NCBI RefSeq assembly: GCF_000688515.1
Contig: NZ_JHZK01000001.1
Location: forward strand, 124,001 to 188,000
DNA: 64,000 bases
Origin: Afifella pfennigii DSM 17143
GTDB lineage: Bacteria; Pseudomonadota; Alphaproteobacteria; Rhizobiales; Afifellaceae
Reading direction: 5' to 3'
The position numbers were made by a program, and so were the translations under genes. Positions 41,012 through 49,139 of the stretch are shown here, piece by piece (position 1 is the first letter of the stretch; every line of letters begins with the position of its first letter). The notes beneath the pieces were generated by a model. That model saw only the letters and a program-made list of their open reading frames with translations. It ran no database searches and was not told where the DNA came from.

Positions 41012-42097
41012 TCAGCGCCGCCGCGGCGGCACGCCGGCGCTCCCGCGCACGATGAGCTGCGGCGGCAGGACCACCGATCTCGGCAAATCGTCGGGCCCTT
41101 CGTTGATGCGGCGCAGCAAAAGACGCGCGGCCATGGCCCCCGTCTCGTGCTGCGGGAAATGCACCGTCGTCAGATTGATGAGGGGGTGGGCCGACATATG
41201 GATGTCGTCGAAGCCGATGACGGACACCTCGTTCGGAACCGCGATGTCCAAGTCGCGCAGCGCCCCCAACACGCCGAGCGCCATGAGATCGTTGCCGGCC
41301 ACGATCGCCGTCGGCCGGTCGGAAAGCGCCATGAACTGCCGTGCGGCGATCGCCCCCGATTCCTGGGTGTAGTCGCCCTGGATCACCAGCGCCGGGTCGG
41401 TATCGCCGCCTGCCGCGGCGATGCCGCTCAAGTATCCGTCGAACCTTGCCTGCGCGGCGGTGGAGGTGTTCAGCCCCTTGATGTAGCCGATGCGCCGGTG
41501 CCCGAGGCCGGTCAGATAGTCGACCGCCGCGCGCGTGCCGGCCGCGTTGTCGATCCCCACATAATCGGCCTGCCACTGATCGTTCATCCGATTGACGGTA
41601 ACCAGGGGCAGGTCCGAAAGGCTGATGGCCCGCGCTTCCATGTCGTTGAAGATGTGCGAGACCAGGATGAGGCCATCGATGTCGCGATCGATCAGGGCGC
41701 GGACATAGGCCATCTTCTTGTCCTGCTGGAAATCGGTGTTGCACAGGACGAGGCTGGTGCGGTTGGCCCACAGGATCTCTTCGGCCCCGCGGACGATCTT
41801 GGGCACCACGGGGTTCTCGATATCGCCGACCACCAGCCCGACGGACCAGGTCCGGCCGGTTCGCGAGCTGAGGCCGCGCGCGGCGGCGGAAGGGCGGTAG
41901 CCGAGCTCCACCGCGGCGCGCTCCACCGCCTCGCGCGTCTGCGCCTTCACATGCGGCTTGCCGGCGAGCGCATTGGAGACCGTCGCGGTGGAGACGCCGC
42001 AGGCGCGTGCGACATCGCGAATGGTCGCGCGCCGACGGCCTTTCGCCGACGCCGCCGGCTCGCGTGATCCTTGTCTGCCTGTCTCTTCGCCGGACAC
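41012..42097 (-). CDS. LacI-family repressor of the catabolic operon
   Basis: A 361-residue regulator (with the GTG 42097 start). The HTH lies at about residues 22-45, ATIRDVARACGVSTATVSNA, followed by the hinge and a periplasmic-binding-protein-like sensor domain (VGLVVGDIENPVV..., VAGNDLMALGVLGALRDLDI). I prefer GTG 42097 because GAGG lies eight bases before it; ATG 42121 and ATG 42139 are in frame but have no ribosome site and overlap the palindrome at 42120. Three AT-rich palindromes upstream are probable operators. The gene is 53 bases ahead of the ThDP enzyme gene and so leads the operon it should control. Confidence 0.9.
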   Translation of the reverse strand: MSGEETGRQGSREPAASAKGRRRATIRDVARACGVSTATVSNALAGKPHVKAQTREAVERAAVELGYRPSAAARGLSSRTGRTWSVGLVVGDIENPVVPKIVRGAEEILWANRTSLVLCNTDFQQDKKMAYVRALIDRDIDGLILVSHIFNDMEARAISLSDLPLVTVNRMNDQWQADYVGIDNAAGTRAAVDYLTGLGHRRIGYIKGLNTSTAAQARFDGYLSGIAAAGGDTDPALVIQGDYTQESGAIAARQFMALSDRPTAIVAGNDLMALGVLGALRDLDIAVPNEVSVIGFDDIHMSAHPLINLTTVHFPQHETGAMAARLLLRRINEGPDDLPRSVVLPPQLIVRGSAGVPPRRR

Positions 42098-42119
42098 GAT
42101 GCCCGCCTCGACCTCAAAC

Positions 42120-42134
42120 ATTAAACGATTTAAT
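42120..42134. promoter_or_regulatory. Candidate LacI operator 1
   Basis: ATTAAA-CGA-TTTAAT is an inverted repeat with six-base arms around CGA, typical of LacI-family sites with a central CG. It overlaps the alternative ATG starts of the lacI-like gene and lies 23 bases upstream of the preferred GTG. Confidence 0.5.
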
Positions 42135-42174
42135 TTCATCGTAGTGTTACGAATAATTCCATGTCAAGACAATA

Positions 42175-42193
42175 TTTAAATCGCTGATTTAAA
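42175..42193. promoter_or_regulatory. Candidate LacI operator 2
   Basis: TTTAAATC-GCT-GATTTAAA is an exact inverted repeat with eight-base arms. It sits in a sharply AT-rich island within an otherwise GC-rich genome, upstream of the lacI-like gene. Confidence 0.5.
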
Positions 42194-42230
42194 AGGATTA
42201 TTTGAAAGATTCATCGCGCAAAGCAAATAC

Positions 42231-42243
42231 TAAACGTTTTAAT
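42231..42243. promoter_or_regulatory. Candidate LacI operator 3
   Basis: TAAACGTTTTAAT contains the perfect palindrome AAACGTTT (42232-42239) with a central CG. It resembles operator 1 and lies about 110 bases from it, a distance that would allow looping between two repressor dimers. Confidence 0.5.
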
Positions 42244-42625
42244 TTTTGACCTAAAATTTTTAAGGTTCGGACGCCGGCGATGGCCGCTTGCCCGCCCGGC
42301 GCGCCGCGCCCCGATCCGCGCCGTGATGGCTTTGCCTGCTTGCGTTTGGGACTGTCCGGGTGCCAAGCTCCTCTCCGACCTCCGCGACTGCTAGAGCGTT
42401 GGAAACGATGCTCTTCGTTGCCACGCTCACCGCTTGGGGCTCGCTTCCTCCGGGCCGGAAAAAGGAACTGAGGAGAATGGACGATGGCCGCCACAGGGCG
42501 AACGGTCTGCAGGCGGCGCTCCGGCGTCGACGGAGCGCAGCTCGCGCGTGCCATGGAGCGGGTTCTTGCGCCTGCGGCCCGCTCCTTGCGCCACGATTGA
42601 ACTATGGCGCGGCGCAGGCGGGGCG
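42244..42625. other. Gap before the Crp/Fnr regulator gene
   Basis: This stretch of 380 bases has no ORF that I can support. Frames through it are Arg/Pro/Ser-rich translations of GC-rich DNA. It should hold the promoter of the Crp/Fnr gene, but I see no convincing FNR-type palindrome in it. Confidence 0.4.
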
Positions 42626-43330
42626 ATGACACCCGACCACGTCGCCATCGCGCGCCAATCGCTTCTCCTTTCGACGGTTCCTGAAGAAGCCCGCGAGACG
42701 CTGATCGCCGGCGCGCGGATATGCGAGTTTGCTCGCGGCGCCACGATATTCCTGCAAGGCGAGCACGCCGCCGCGATCTATATCGTCGCCGAAGGCTGGG
42801 TGAAGCTCTTCCGCATCGCCCCGCAGGGCAGCGAGGTCATTGTCGGCGTTTTCACCAAGGCCAGCAGCTTCGGCGAAGCCGTCGCCTTCCGCAACGATGT
42901 CTACCCCGTCTGCGCCGAGGCCGCCTCCGATTGCACCCTGATGCGCATCGAGGCTTCGGCCTTCTTCCGCCTCATCTTCGACAAGCCGGAAATCGCCATT
43001 GCGATCTTGTCCGCCACCTTCGCCCATTTGCACCAGCTGGTCGCGCAGATCGAACAGCTCAAAGCGCAGACCGGCGCCCAGCGCGTGGCGGAGTTCCTGC
43101 TTCAGCTCTGCGATGGCGAGGCGGGAAGCTGCACCGTCATGCTTCCCTACGACAAGGCGTTGATCGCCGGCCGCCTGGGGCTGCAGCCGGAGAGCCTGTC
43201 GCGCGCCTTCGTCAAGCTCCGCAAGCACGGCGTCACCATCCGTCAGAACCACGCCAGCATCGCCGATATCGACGCGCTGCGCCATTACGCGCTGGAGGAT
43301 CCGGCCCTGGCCTGGAACCGGGCGCCCTGA
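42626..43330 (+). CDS. Crp/Fnr-family regulator, Dnr/NnrR-like
   Basis: A 234-residue regulator. The cyclic-nucleotide-like sensor domain covers about residues 15-130 (ATIFLQGEHAAAIYIVAEGW), then a long dimer helix and a C-terminal winged helix (about 155-220; AGRLGLQPESLSRAFVKLRK). The N-terminal cysteine cluster that holds the iron-sulfur centre in FNR is absent, so it is not an oxygen sensor of that kind. Such proteins (Dnr, NnrR) sense NO through heme. The DNA-reading helix has the E-SLSR pattern expected for TTGAC-like sites. It lies next to nor genes that carry matching boxes. Confidence 0.88.
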   Translation: MTPDHVAIARQSLLLSTVPEEARETLIAGARICEFARGATIFLQGEHAAAIYIVAEGWVKLFRIAPQGSEVIVGVFTKASSFGEAVAFRNDVYPVCAEAASDCTLMRIEASAFFRLIFDKPEIAIAILSATFAHLHQLVAQIEQLKAQTGAQRVAEFLLQLCDGEAGSCTVMLPYDKALIAGRLGLQPESLSRAFVKLRKHGVTIRQNHASIADIDALRHYALEDPALAWNRAP

Positions 43331-43391
43331 AGCCTTCGCACAGCGCCATGGGCGGCGCCGGAGCCCTCATCGCCTCTCTCTTCGCCTTGCC

Positions 43392-43679
43392 TCAACCCAG
43401 GCCGTAGACCGCCGGGATGAGATAAAGCGCCGCCAGCAGCAGCCCGTAGGCCGCGAGCGCGATCTCAAAGCCGCGTCGCCAGAACGGCGCGGCGGCAAGA
43501 CCGAGATAGGCGGCCAGGATCAACCGCGCCTTGAGCCAGGCCAGGACGAGGATGGCGATGCCGGGGATGGCGAGCATGCCTGCCGGGCGCCCGCCTTCCA
43601 CCGCCATCGCCAGGAGCGTGGAGGCAAGGCAAAGCGCCATGAGCCAGGTCCAGGCGCGAAGAAGCGGGTCCTGCCGCAT
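43392..43679 (-). CDS. norF: NorF-like small membrane protein
   Basis: A 95-residue protein with three hydrophobic helices (about 10-27, 33-62 and 70-93) resembling cytochrome oxidase subunit IV-type proteins such as NorF. It lies three bases after the norE stop at the end of the nor operon. NorF is not part of the purified NO reductase but supports its activity in some bacteria. The assignment comes largely from size, topology and position. Confidence 0.75.
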   Translation of the reverse strand: MRQDPLLRAWTWLMALCLASTLLAMAVEGGRPAGMLAIPGIAILVLAWLKARLILAAYLGLAAAPFWRRGFEIALAAYGLLLAALYLIPAVYGLG

Positions 43680-43682
43680 CGC

Positions 43683-44249
43683 TCAGCGCAACAGGTAGAT
43701 GACCGGAAAAAGGATCACCCAGACGAGGTCGACCATGTGCCAGAAGGCGGTGCCGACCTCCAGATTTTGGGGGCTCGCCTTCCAGCCGACGAGGCTGAGG
43801 ATAACGATCCCGGCGAGGACATGCGCGGCGTGAAAGCCGGTGAGCAGATAGTAGAAGGTGAAGAAGGGATGGGTCTCCAGGAAAAGCCCGGCGCCGATCG
43901 CCTCGGCGTATTCCAGGCCCTTCACCAAAAGGAAGACGCCGCCCAACGCCATGGCGAGCGCAAGCAGCGCCCGCACCTGCCGCGGCCGCCCGGCAAGGCA
44001 GGCCCGGCTCGCCCGGGCGGCGAAGAAGCCGGAGGTGACCAGCACGAGCGTGTTCACGCCGGCGGCGGCGCGGTGCAGTTGGTCCTGCGCGTCCGCAAAG
44101 CCGGCCGGGTCGGAGAGCCGCACGCTGAGGAAGGCGGCAAGCCCCGCCCCGAAGACCAGGAGCTCGGAGACGATCAGCACCCACATCATCAAATCGCCGG
44201 GCAGCTGCTCCAAAGGCTCCGCGGCCAGGCCCTGCGGGGGCGCGCTCAT
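43683..44249 (-). CDS. norE: NorE, cytochrome c oxidase subunit III-like protein
   Basis: A 188-residue protein with five membrane helices and the subunit III pattern, including LMMWVLIVSELLVFGAGLAA near the start, FFTFYYLLTGFHAAHVLAGI in the middle and FWHMVDLVWVILFPVIYLL at the end. It is needed for full NO reductase activity in some denitrifiers, although its exact role is unclear. The ATG at 44249 overlaps the norD stop (ATGA). Confidence 0.92.
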   Translation of the reverse strand: MSAPPQGLAAEPLEQLPGDLMMWVLIVSELLVFGAGLAAFLSVRLSDPAGFADAQDQLHRAAAGVNTLVLVTSGFFAARASRACLAGRPRQVRALLALAMALGGVFLLVKGLEYAEAIGAGLFLETHPFFTFYYLLTGFHAAHVLAGIVILSLVGWKASPQNLEVGTAFWHMVDLVWVILFPVIYLLR

Positions 44250-46195
44250 GCCCCGACCAGATGCCGGTAGATTTCCGGCAGGGCGCTGGTCAGGCGGTCG
44301 GGATGGGAAATCTGCGCATAGCCGCCGCGGCCGAAAAGGCGCGCGAACCAGGCCTTGGCATCGCGGTCGACGGTGATGCCGAAGACCGCGTGCCCGGCCC
44401 GCCGCGCCTCGCGCACCGCCATGGCGCTGTCCTCGATGCCGTGCCGGCCCTCGTAATGGTCGAGGTCGTTGGGCTTGCCGTCGGTGATGACGATGAGGAG
44501 CCGGCGCTTCTTGTCCTGTGCCGCGAGCTCGGCCGAGGCATGCCGCATGGCGGCGCCGAGGCGGGTGTAGAAGCCGGGTCTGAGGGCGGCGATGCGCGCC
44601 TCCACCCGCTCGCCCATCGGCTCCGCGAAGGTCTTGCAAGCAAGCACATAGACCCGCTCGCGCCTCAGCGAGGAAAAGGCGTTGATGGCGAAGTCGTCGC
44701 CGCAGGCCTCCAGCCCCCAGGCAAGCGCCGTCAGGGCTTCGCGCTCGATATCGATCACCGAACGCCCGCAGACCGCGCTCTCGGTGGAGCGCGAAACGTC
44801 GAGGAGGATGGAGACGGCCAGACTGCGCGCCTGCGGCCGGCTCTGCCGCCAGACCCGTTCGCTGGCGAAGCCTGTCGCCGACATCTCGGCGCGCGAGCGC
44901 ACCGCCGCCTCCATGTCGAGCTCCTCGCCGTCAAGATGCCCGGCGCTCTGCACCCGTCCCGGCCGCAGCGCCTCGAACTGCCGCCTGACCGTGCGGATGC
45001 GCCGGGCTGCGGCGATATCCTCAGGCGGGCAAGGCGCGCTCTCGTCCGGCTCCACGAGGCTTGCCAGCACTCTGACATGGGCCGGCAGATAGGCGCCGGC
45101 GCGCGCATCCCATTCCGGATAGGTGAAGGTGTCGGAAAGGGCGTCCCTGTCGACGTCTTCCGGCGCCAGGTCGAGATGCAGCTTGAGGAGCGTGGCCGGC
45201 GCCTTGGAAACCTGGCCGAGCCCGATCTCGTCCTGATCGTCGGCGGCCTTCCTGGCGTTGTCGTGCTCGTCGTCCTCGATCCGCCGGTTCAGGTTGATGA
45301 ACTCCGCCCAGCTCAGGATCGCCTCGAATTTGTGCAGGATGAAGCTGTCCTTGCGCTCCGCCTGCTCCGAGCGCTGCCGGCGGGCCCGCTTGACGCCGCT
45401 CTCGCCTTCTTCCGGCGTGCCTTCGGCGGGCCGGCTCTCCACCTCGCTCGGCGCCGAGCGCGTCAGCGGGCGAACCTCGATCCACATCGGCACCGGCAGG
45501 AAGGGGCGGTAGCCGCGCGGCGCGCGAAAGCCGCCGATATCGCCGGCGCGGCAGGCGGCGAGCATGTCGCCGGCGGCGCCGTCCGGCTCCTCGCCTTCGC
45601 CGAGAAGATGGCGAATGAGCGTCTCAACGGCGCGTTCGCAGGCGGGAAGATCGCGCCGCGGCCGGAGCGCGACACAGGCGGCGCTGAGATCGCGGTGAAG
45701 CGCGGCAAGGCCGGGCGCTGCGGCGAGCGTCGCCCGCCTCGTGGCAAGGGCGGAAGCGATCGCCGCCAGATCGCCTTGCAGCGCATCGGCATGCCGCAAG
45801 GGACCGGCGGCATGGGGCGCGGCCGCCGCCAGCCACAGATAAAGGGCGACATTCGCCTCGCGCGCCGGAAACACGGCGAGGGCTTCGGGAAGCCGCAAGG
45901 CCTCCCCGTCGAAGCTTGCGCGCGGCACCAGCTCCGCCTCCGTGCCGAGGCGGCGCAACGCCGACAGCCGGTGGCGGCTGTGCTCGCGCGCCGCCGGTTT
46001 CACTTCGACGCTCGGGCTGCCTCCAAGACCGCGAAAAAGAACTGCCAGCCGTCCCGCGACCTCTTGGAGGTCGACGCGGGCCCCCTCATGCGCCTCGGGC
46101 GCATCGAGACGACTGGCGAAAGCGTGCCACAGTTTGCCGACGCTTTCTTCAGGTTCCCATGGCTCGAAGTCGATCCTGTCCAAGGCCAGCCTCAC
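44246..46195 (-). CDS. norD: NorD, NO reductase activation protein with VWA domain
   Basis: A 649-residue cytosolic protein. The C-terminal third (about residues 450-645) is a von Willebrand A domain with the metal site in AVSILLDVSRSTES and later LLIVITDGKPNDLDHYEG. The N-terminal part is specific to NorD. With the AAA protein NorQ it helps assemble or metallate the NO reductase. The start GTG at 46195 overlaps the norQ stop (GTGA); ATG 46231 would lie inside norQ. Its length is typical for NorD. Confidence 0.93.
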   Translation of the reverse strand: MRLALDRIDFEPWEPEESVGKLWHAFASRLDAPEAHEGARVDLQEVAGRLAVLFRGLGGSPSVEVKPAAREHSRHRLSALRRLGTEAELVPRASFDGEALRLPEALAVFPAREANVALYLWLAAAAPHAAGPLRHADALQGDLAAIASALATRRATLAAAPGLAALHRDLSAACVALRPRRDLPACERAVETLIRHLLGEGEEPDGAAGDMLAACRAGDIGGFRAPRGYRPFLPVPMWIEVRPLTRSAPSEVESRPAEGTPEEGESGVKRARRQRSEQAERKDSFILHKFEAILSWAEFINLNRRIEDDEHDNARKAADDQDEIGLGQVSKAPATLLKLHLDLAPEDVDRDALSDTFTYPEWDARAGAYLPAHVRVLASLVEPDESAPCPPEDIAAARRIRTVRRQFEALRPGRVQSAGHLDGEELDMEAAVRSRAEMSATGFASERVWRQSRPQARSLAVSILLDVSRSTESAVCGRSVIDIEREALTALAWGLEACGDDFAINAFSSLRRERVYVLACKTFAEPMGERVEARIAALRPGFYTRLGAAMRHASAELAAQDKKRRLLIVITDGKPNDLDHYEGRHGIEDSAMAVREARRAGHAVFGITVDRDAKAWFARLFGRGGYAQISHPDRLTSALPEIYRHLVGA

Positions 46196-46998
46196 CCATA
46201 GACGGCCATGGCAAGATCGAGCAGCCCGCATTTGACCTCCGCATCGTCGGTCAGGGGCTCGATCATCGCCGCCAGGACGGCGCGATCGACCGGCATGCCC
46301 TGCGCGATCAAGGTCGCCGCATAGACCACCAGGCGCGTGGAAACGCCCTCCTCCAGATCCTGGCCCTTCAGGCCGCGCAGCTTGTTGGCAAGCCGCACCA
46401 GCGACTTGACCCGTTCCTCCGCCAGCCCGCTTTCATGTGCCACCACCGGCACTTCGTGCTCCGGTGCCGGAAAGTCGAACTCAACCGCGATGAAGCGCTG
46501 GCGGGTGGAAGGCTTCAGCGTCTTCAGGATGTTCTGGTAGCCGGGATTGTAGGAGGCGACGAGCATGAAGCCGGGCGCCGCCACAAGCTCCTCGCCGGTG
46601 CGGTCGATCGGCAGGATACGGCGATCGTCGGTGAGCGGATGCAGCACCACCGTGACGTCCTTGCGCGCTTCCACCACCTCGTCGAGATAGCAGATGGCGC
46701 CCTGGCGCACGGCGCGCGTCAGCGGCCCGTCGACCCAGACCGTCTCGCCGCCCTTCAAGAGATAGCGGCCGATAAGGTCGGCGGCCGAAAGATCGTCGTG
46801 GCAGGCCACCGTGAACAGCGGCAGCGCCAGCCGGCTCGCCATATGCGTCACGAAGCGCGTCTTGCCGCAGCCGGTCGGACCTTTGAGCAGCACCGGCAAA
46901 CGGTTGGCGTGGGCCGTGGCGAAGACCTCGCACTCATCCGCTTGCGGCAGATAGAAGGGGGCGTCCGCCCCCTTCCCGATCGCGAAGGGCGCGTTCAT
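46192..46998 (-). CDS. norQ: NorQ, MoxR-type AAA+ ATPase for NO reductase maturation
   Basis: A 268-residue AAA+ protein of the CbbQ/NirQ/NorQ group. Walker A is GPTGCGKT (residues 40-47), Walker B is AICYLDEVVEA, and sensor 1 is in MLVASYNPGYQN. It works with NorD on insertion of the non-heme iron or on folding of NorB. ATG 46998 overlaps the norB stop. A longer frame running into norB is not real. Confidence 0.95.
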   Translation of the reverse strand: MNAPFAIGKGADAPFYLPQADECEVFATAHANRLPVLLKGPTGCGKTRFVTHMASRLALPLFTVACHDDLSAADLIGRYLLKGGETVWVDGPLTRAVRQGAICYLDEVVEARKDVTVVLHPLTDDRRILPIDRTGEELVAAPGFMLVASYNPGYQNILKTLKPSTRQRFIAVEFDFPAPEHEVPVVAHESGLAEERVKSLVRLANKLRGLKGQDLEEGVSTRLVVYAATLIAQGMPVDRAVLAAMIEPLTDDAEVKCGLLDLAMAVYG

Positions 46999-48374
46999 TG
47001 CGCCGGCTCCGTGCTGGCCCTGACGACGGGGCCGGGCTTCACGACTTCGCGGCCGGGCACCAGGATCGCATAAAGGAAGAGGAAGACCCCGAGAACGACG
47101 GCGAGGCCGGAGCCGAAGCGCATCCAGAAGAAGATGCTGAGCTGATCCTGCACCTCCATGTAGTTCATGCCCAGAACCCGCTGCAGATGCGTCTGCACGG
47201 TGCCGGCGAAGGTCAGGGTAACGGTCATGAAGACCATACCGCCGCTCATCAGCCAGAAGGAGGCCATATTGAGCACCTGGTTGAAGGGATCGCGGCCTTT
47301 GAGGATCGGCATCATGTAGGTGAACATCGCCAGATTGAGCGCAACATAGGCCCCGAAGAAGGCGAGATGCCCGTGCGCGGCGGTGATCTGCGTGCCGTGG
47401 GTGTAGTAGTTCACCGGATGCAGCGTGTGCAGGAAGCCCCACACGCCGGCGCCGAAGAAGGCGAGCGTGGCGCAGCCGAGGCTCCAAAGCAGCGCCGCCT
47501 TGTTGGGATGGTTGCGCCGGCCTTTCCACACCATGACGAAGGCAAAGCTCATCATGGCGAAGAACGGGATGACCTCAAGCGACGAGAAGATGGTGCCGAT
47601 CCACTGCCAGTAGCCCGGCAGCCCGATCCAATAGTAATGGTGGCCGGTGCCCAGGATGCCGGAGAAAAGGGCCGTCGCGACGATGACGTAGAGCCACTTT
47701 TCCACCACCTCGCGGTCGACGCCGGTGAGCTTCAGCATCAGGAAGGCCAGGATGGAGGCCATGATCAGCTCCCACACGCCCTCCACCCAAAGATGGATGA
47801 CGTACCACCAATACTGCTTGTCCAAGGCGAGGTTCGCCGGGTTGTAGAAGGCGAAGAGGAACAGCAGGGCGAGCCCCCAAAGGCCGAGCAGGAGAATGTT
47901 CGCCACGGCCGTCTTGCGGCCCTTCAGCACCGTCATCGTGACGTTGAACAGGAAGATGAGGGCCGCGACGACGATGCCCACCTTCACCCATTTCGGCTGT
48001 TCCAGGAACTCCCGCCCTTCCTTGCCGAGCAGGAAGTTGCCCTCGAACAGGTTGAAGAGATAGGTGACGACCACCCCCGCGGTGCCCACCACCAGGATGA
48101 GAAGCTGGATATAGGCCAGCGCCGGGGAGTGAATCTCGCGCTCCGCTTCCTCCGGGATGAGGAAATACGCCGCGCCGAAAAAGCCCGTCAGCAGCCATAC
48201 GACCAGGCTGTTGGTATGCAGCATGCGCACGATGTTGAAGGGCAGGACCTCGGAGAGGAAATTCGGCTGGACGTAGATATATCCGAGGACAAGGCCCATC
48301 AGGACCTGCACCGTGAACAACGCCAAGGCGACGTAGATGTAGGCGAGCGCAATCTTCTGCGACTGGTATTTCAT
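46995..48374 (-). CDS. norB: NorB, nitric oxide reductase large subunit
   Basis: The catalytic subunit of cytochrome c-dependent NO reductase (2 NO to N2O), 459 residues with twelve membrane helices. Heme b, heme b3 and FeB ligands lie in familiar segments: MLHTNSLVVWLLTGFFGAAY, HLWVEGVWELIM, GTGHHYYWIGLPGYWQWIG and TAAHGHLAFFGAYVALNLAMF. The N-terminus (MKYQSQKIALAYIYVALAL) is typical of short-chain cNorB rather than the quinol-dependent qNor, which has an N-terminal extension. It follows norC by ten bases. Confidence 0.97.
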   Translation of the reverse strand: MKYQSQKIALAYIYVALALFTVQVLMGLVLGYIYVQPNFLSEVLPFNIVRMLHTNSLVVWLLTGFFGAAYFLIPEEAEREIHSPALAYIQLLILVVGTAGVVVTYLFNLFEGNFLLGKEGREFLEQPKWVKVGIVVAALIFLFNVTMTVLKGRKTAVANILLLGLWGLALLFLFAFYNPANLALDKQYWWYVIHLWVEGVWELIMASILAFLMLKLTGVDREVVEKWLYVIVATALFSGILGTGHHYYWIGLPGYWQWIGTIFSSLEVIPFFAMMSFAFVMVWKGRRNHPNKAALLWSLGCATLAFFGAGVWGFLHTLHPVNYYTHGTQITAAHGHLAFFGAYVALNLAMFTYMMPILKGRDPFNQVLNMASFWLMSGGMVFMTVTLTFAGTVQTHLQRVLGMNYMEVQDQLSIFFWMRFGSGLAVVLGVFLFLYAILVPGREVVKPGPVVRASTEPAQ

Positions 48375-48384
48375 GACGGTCTCC

Positions 48385-48837
48385 TCAGCCCGCGTCGTTC
48401 GGCGGCCAATCCTGGGTGCGGATCTTGGACGTCCACAGAAGGAAGTCGGCGAGTTCGCGATATTCTTCGTCGGTCAGCTCGAAGAAGGGCATCTGGCGAC
48501 GGCCCTCGATGCCGCTTGGCATCGCCTGCATCCAGCCCTTCAGAGCCTCGTAGGCGGCTTCCGGATCGTCCTGGACGCCCCATCGCACCATCACGTTGCC
48601 GAGCTCCGGGGCGAAATAGGCCCCCTCGCCCAGGATCGTGTGGCAGTTGATGCAGGCGTGTTTTTCCCACAGGTGCTTGCCGGCGGCGACGCTATCGGTC
48701 AGCTCGGCGCGATTGGTCGAGGTCGTCACGACGTAATAATGGCTATGCACGGATAGCCCGATGAAAATAACGATAAAGAATATCGACCCGCCGTAGAAAA
48801 TATTACGGGCCATACTCTTGGTCATGACTTCGCGCAT
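48385..48837 (-). CDS. norC: NorC, nitric oxide reductase cytochrome c subunit
   Basis: A 150-residue membrane-anchored cytochrome c that feeds electrons to NorB. It has one N-terminal membrane helix (residues 12-33), the heme c site CINCH (Cys62, Cys65, His66) and a probable distal Met in the C-terminal part (RRQMPFFELTDEEY). ATG 48837 has AGGGGG upstream. It leads the nor operon, with an FNR/Dnr-like box centred about 72 bases before its start. Confidence 0.97.
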   Translation of the reverse strand: MREVMTKSMARNIFYGGSIFFIVIFIGLSVHSHYYVVTTSTNRAELTDSVAAGKHLWEKHACINCHTILGEGAYFAPELGNVMVRWGVQDDPEAAYEALKGWMQAMPSGIEGRRQMPFFELTDEEYRELADFLLWTSKIRTQDWPPNDAG

Positions 48838-48902
48838 AGGCCAATCCCCCTGCGGCGCAATTGGTCGTGGCGCAAGCTTTACGGAAGCGCGGGCGAAGTG
48901 CC

Positions 48903-48916
48903 TTAACCAAAGTCAA
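48903..48916 (-). promoter_or_regulatory. FNR/Dnr-type box upstream of norC
   Basis: TTAAC-CAAA-GTCAA, which reads TTGAC-TTTG-GTTAA on the minus strand, is a variant of the TTGAT-N4-ATCAA dyad. A start of transcription 41.5 bases downstream would fall near 48868, leaving a 30-base leader before norC. The same sequence with two changes recurs at 49064-49077. Confidence 0.6.
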
Positions 48917-49063
48917 CTGCTGGCGAAATCCGCGACAGTTCAGAACGCCTCCACAAGACGCGCGCTGGGAAAACCGCGGCGCGGCGGTCATGTCGTCGCC
49001 ACCTGCGAGGCGGAACGGGCTCTCCGGGGGTAACGGCCTCAACCTCGGCCCGCGCCGGCGGAC

Positions 49064-49077
49064 CTAACGAAAGTCAA
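49064..49077 (+). promoter_or_regulatory. FNR/Dnr-type box upstream of the siroheme decarboxylase operon
   Basis: CTAAC-GAAA-GTCAA differs from the norC box at two of fourteen positions. With the box centred at -41.5 the start point falls near 49112, and CACAAT at 49100-49105 sits exactly where a -10 element (four of six consensus bases) should be. The GTG of the small ORF is at 49140. Confidence 0.6.
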
Positions 49078-49139
49078 GGAGCCGCGTTGCGCCCTCGCGC
49101 ACAATCTCCCGCGCCTCACCGGCGTGTTGGAGAAACCCA

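Noticed and set aside
36757-41055. A 1432-codon open frame on the plus strand across the catabolic operon
   Set aside because: It runs antisense to five clear genes. Its translation is Arg/His/Asp/Gly-rich with no domain, the usual result of GC-rich codon bias on the opposite strand.
42280-42629. Short plus-strand frames upstream of the Crp/Fnr gene
   Set aside because: They are Arg/Pro/Ser-rich, lack ribosome sites and overlap one another in different frames.
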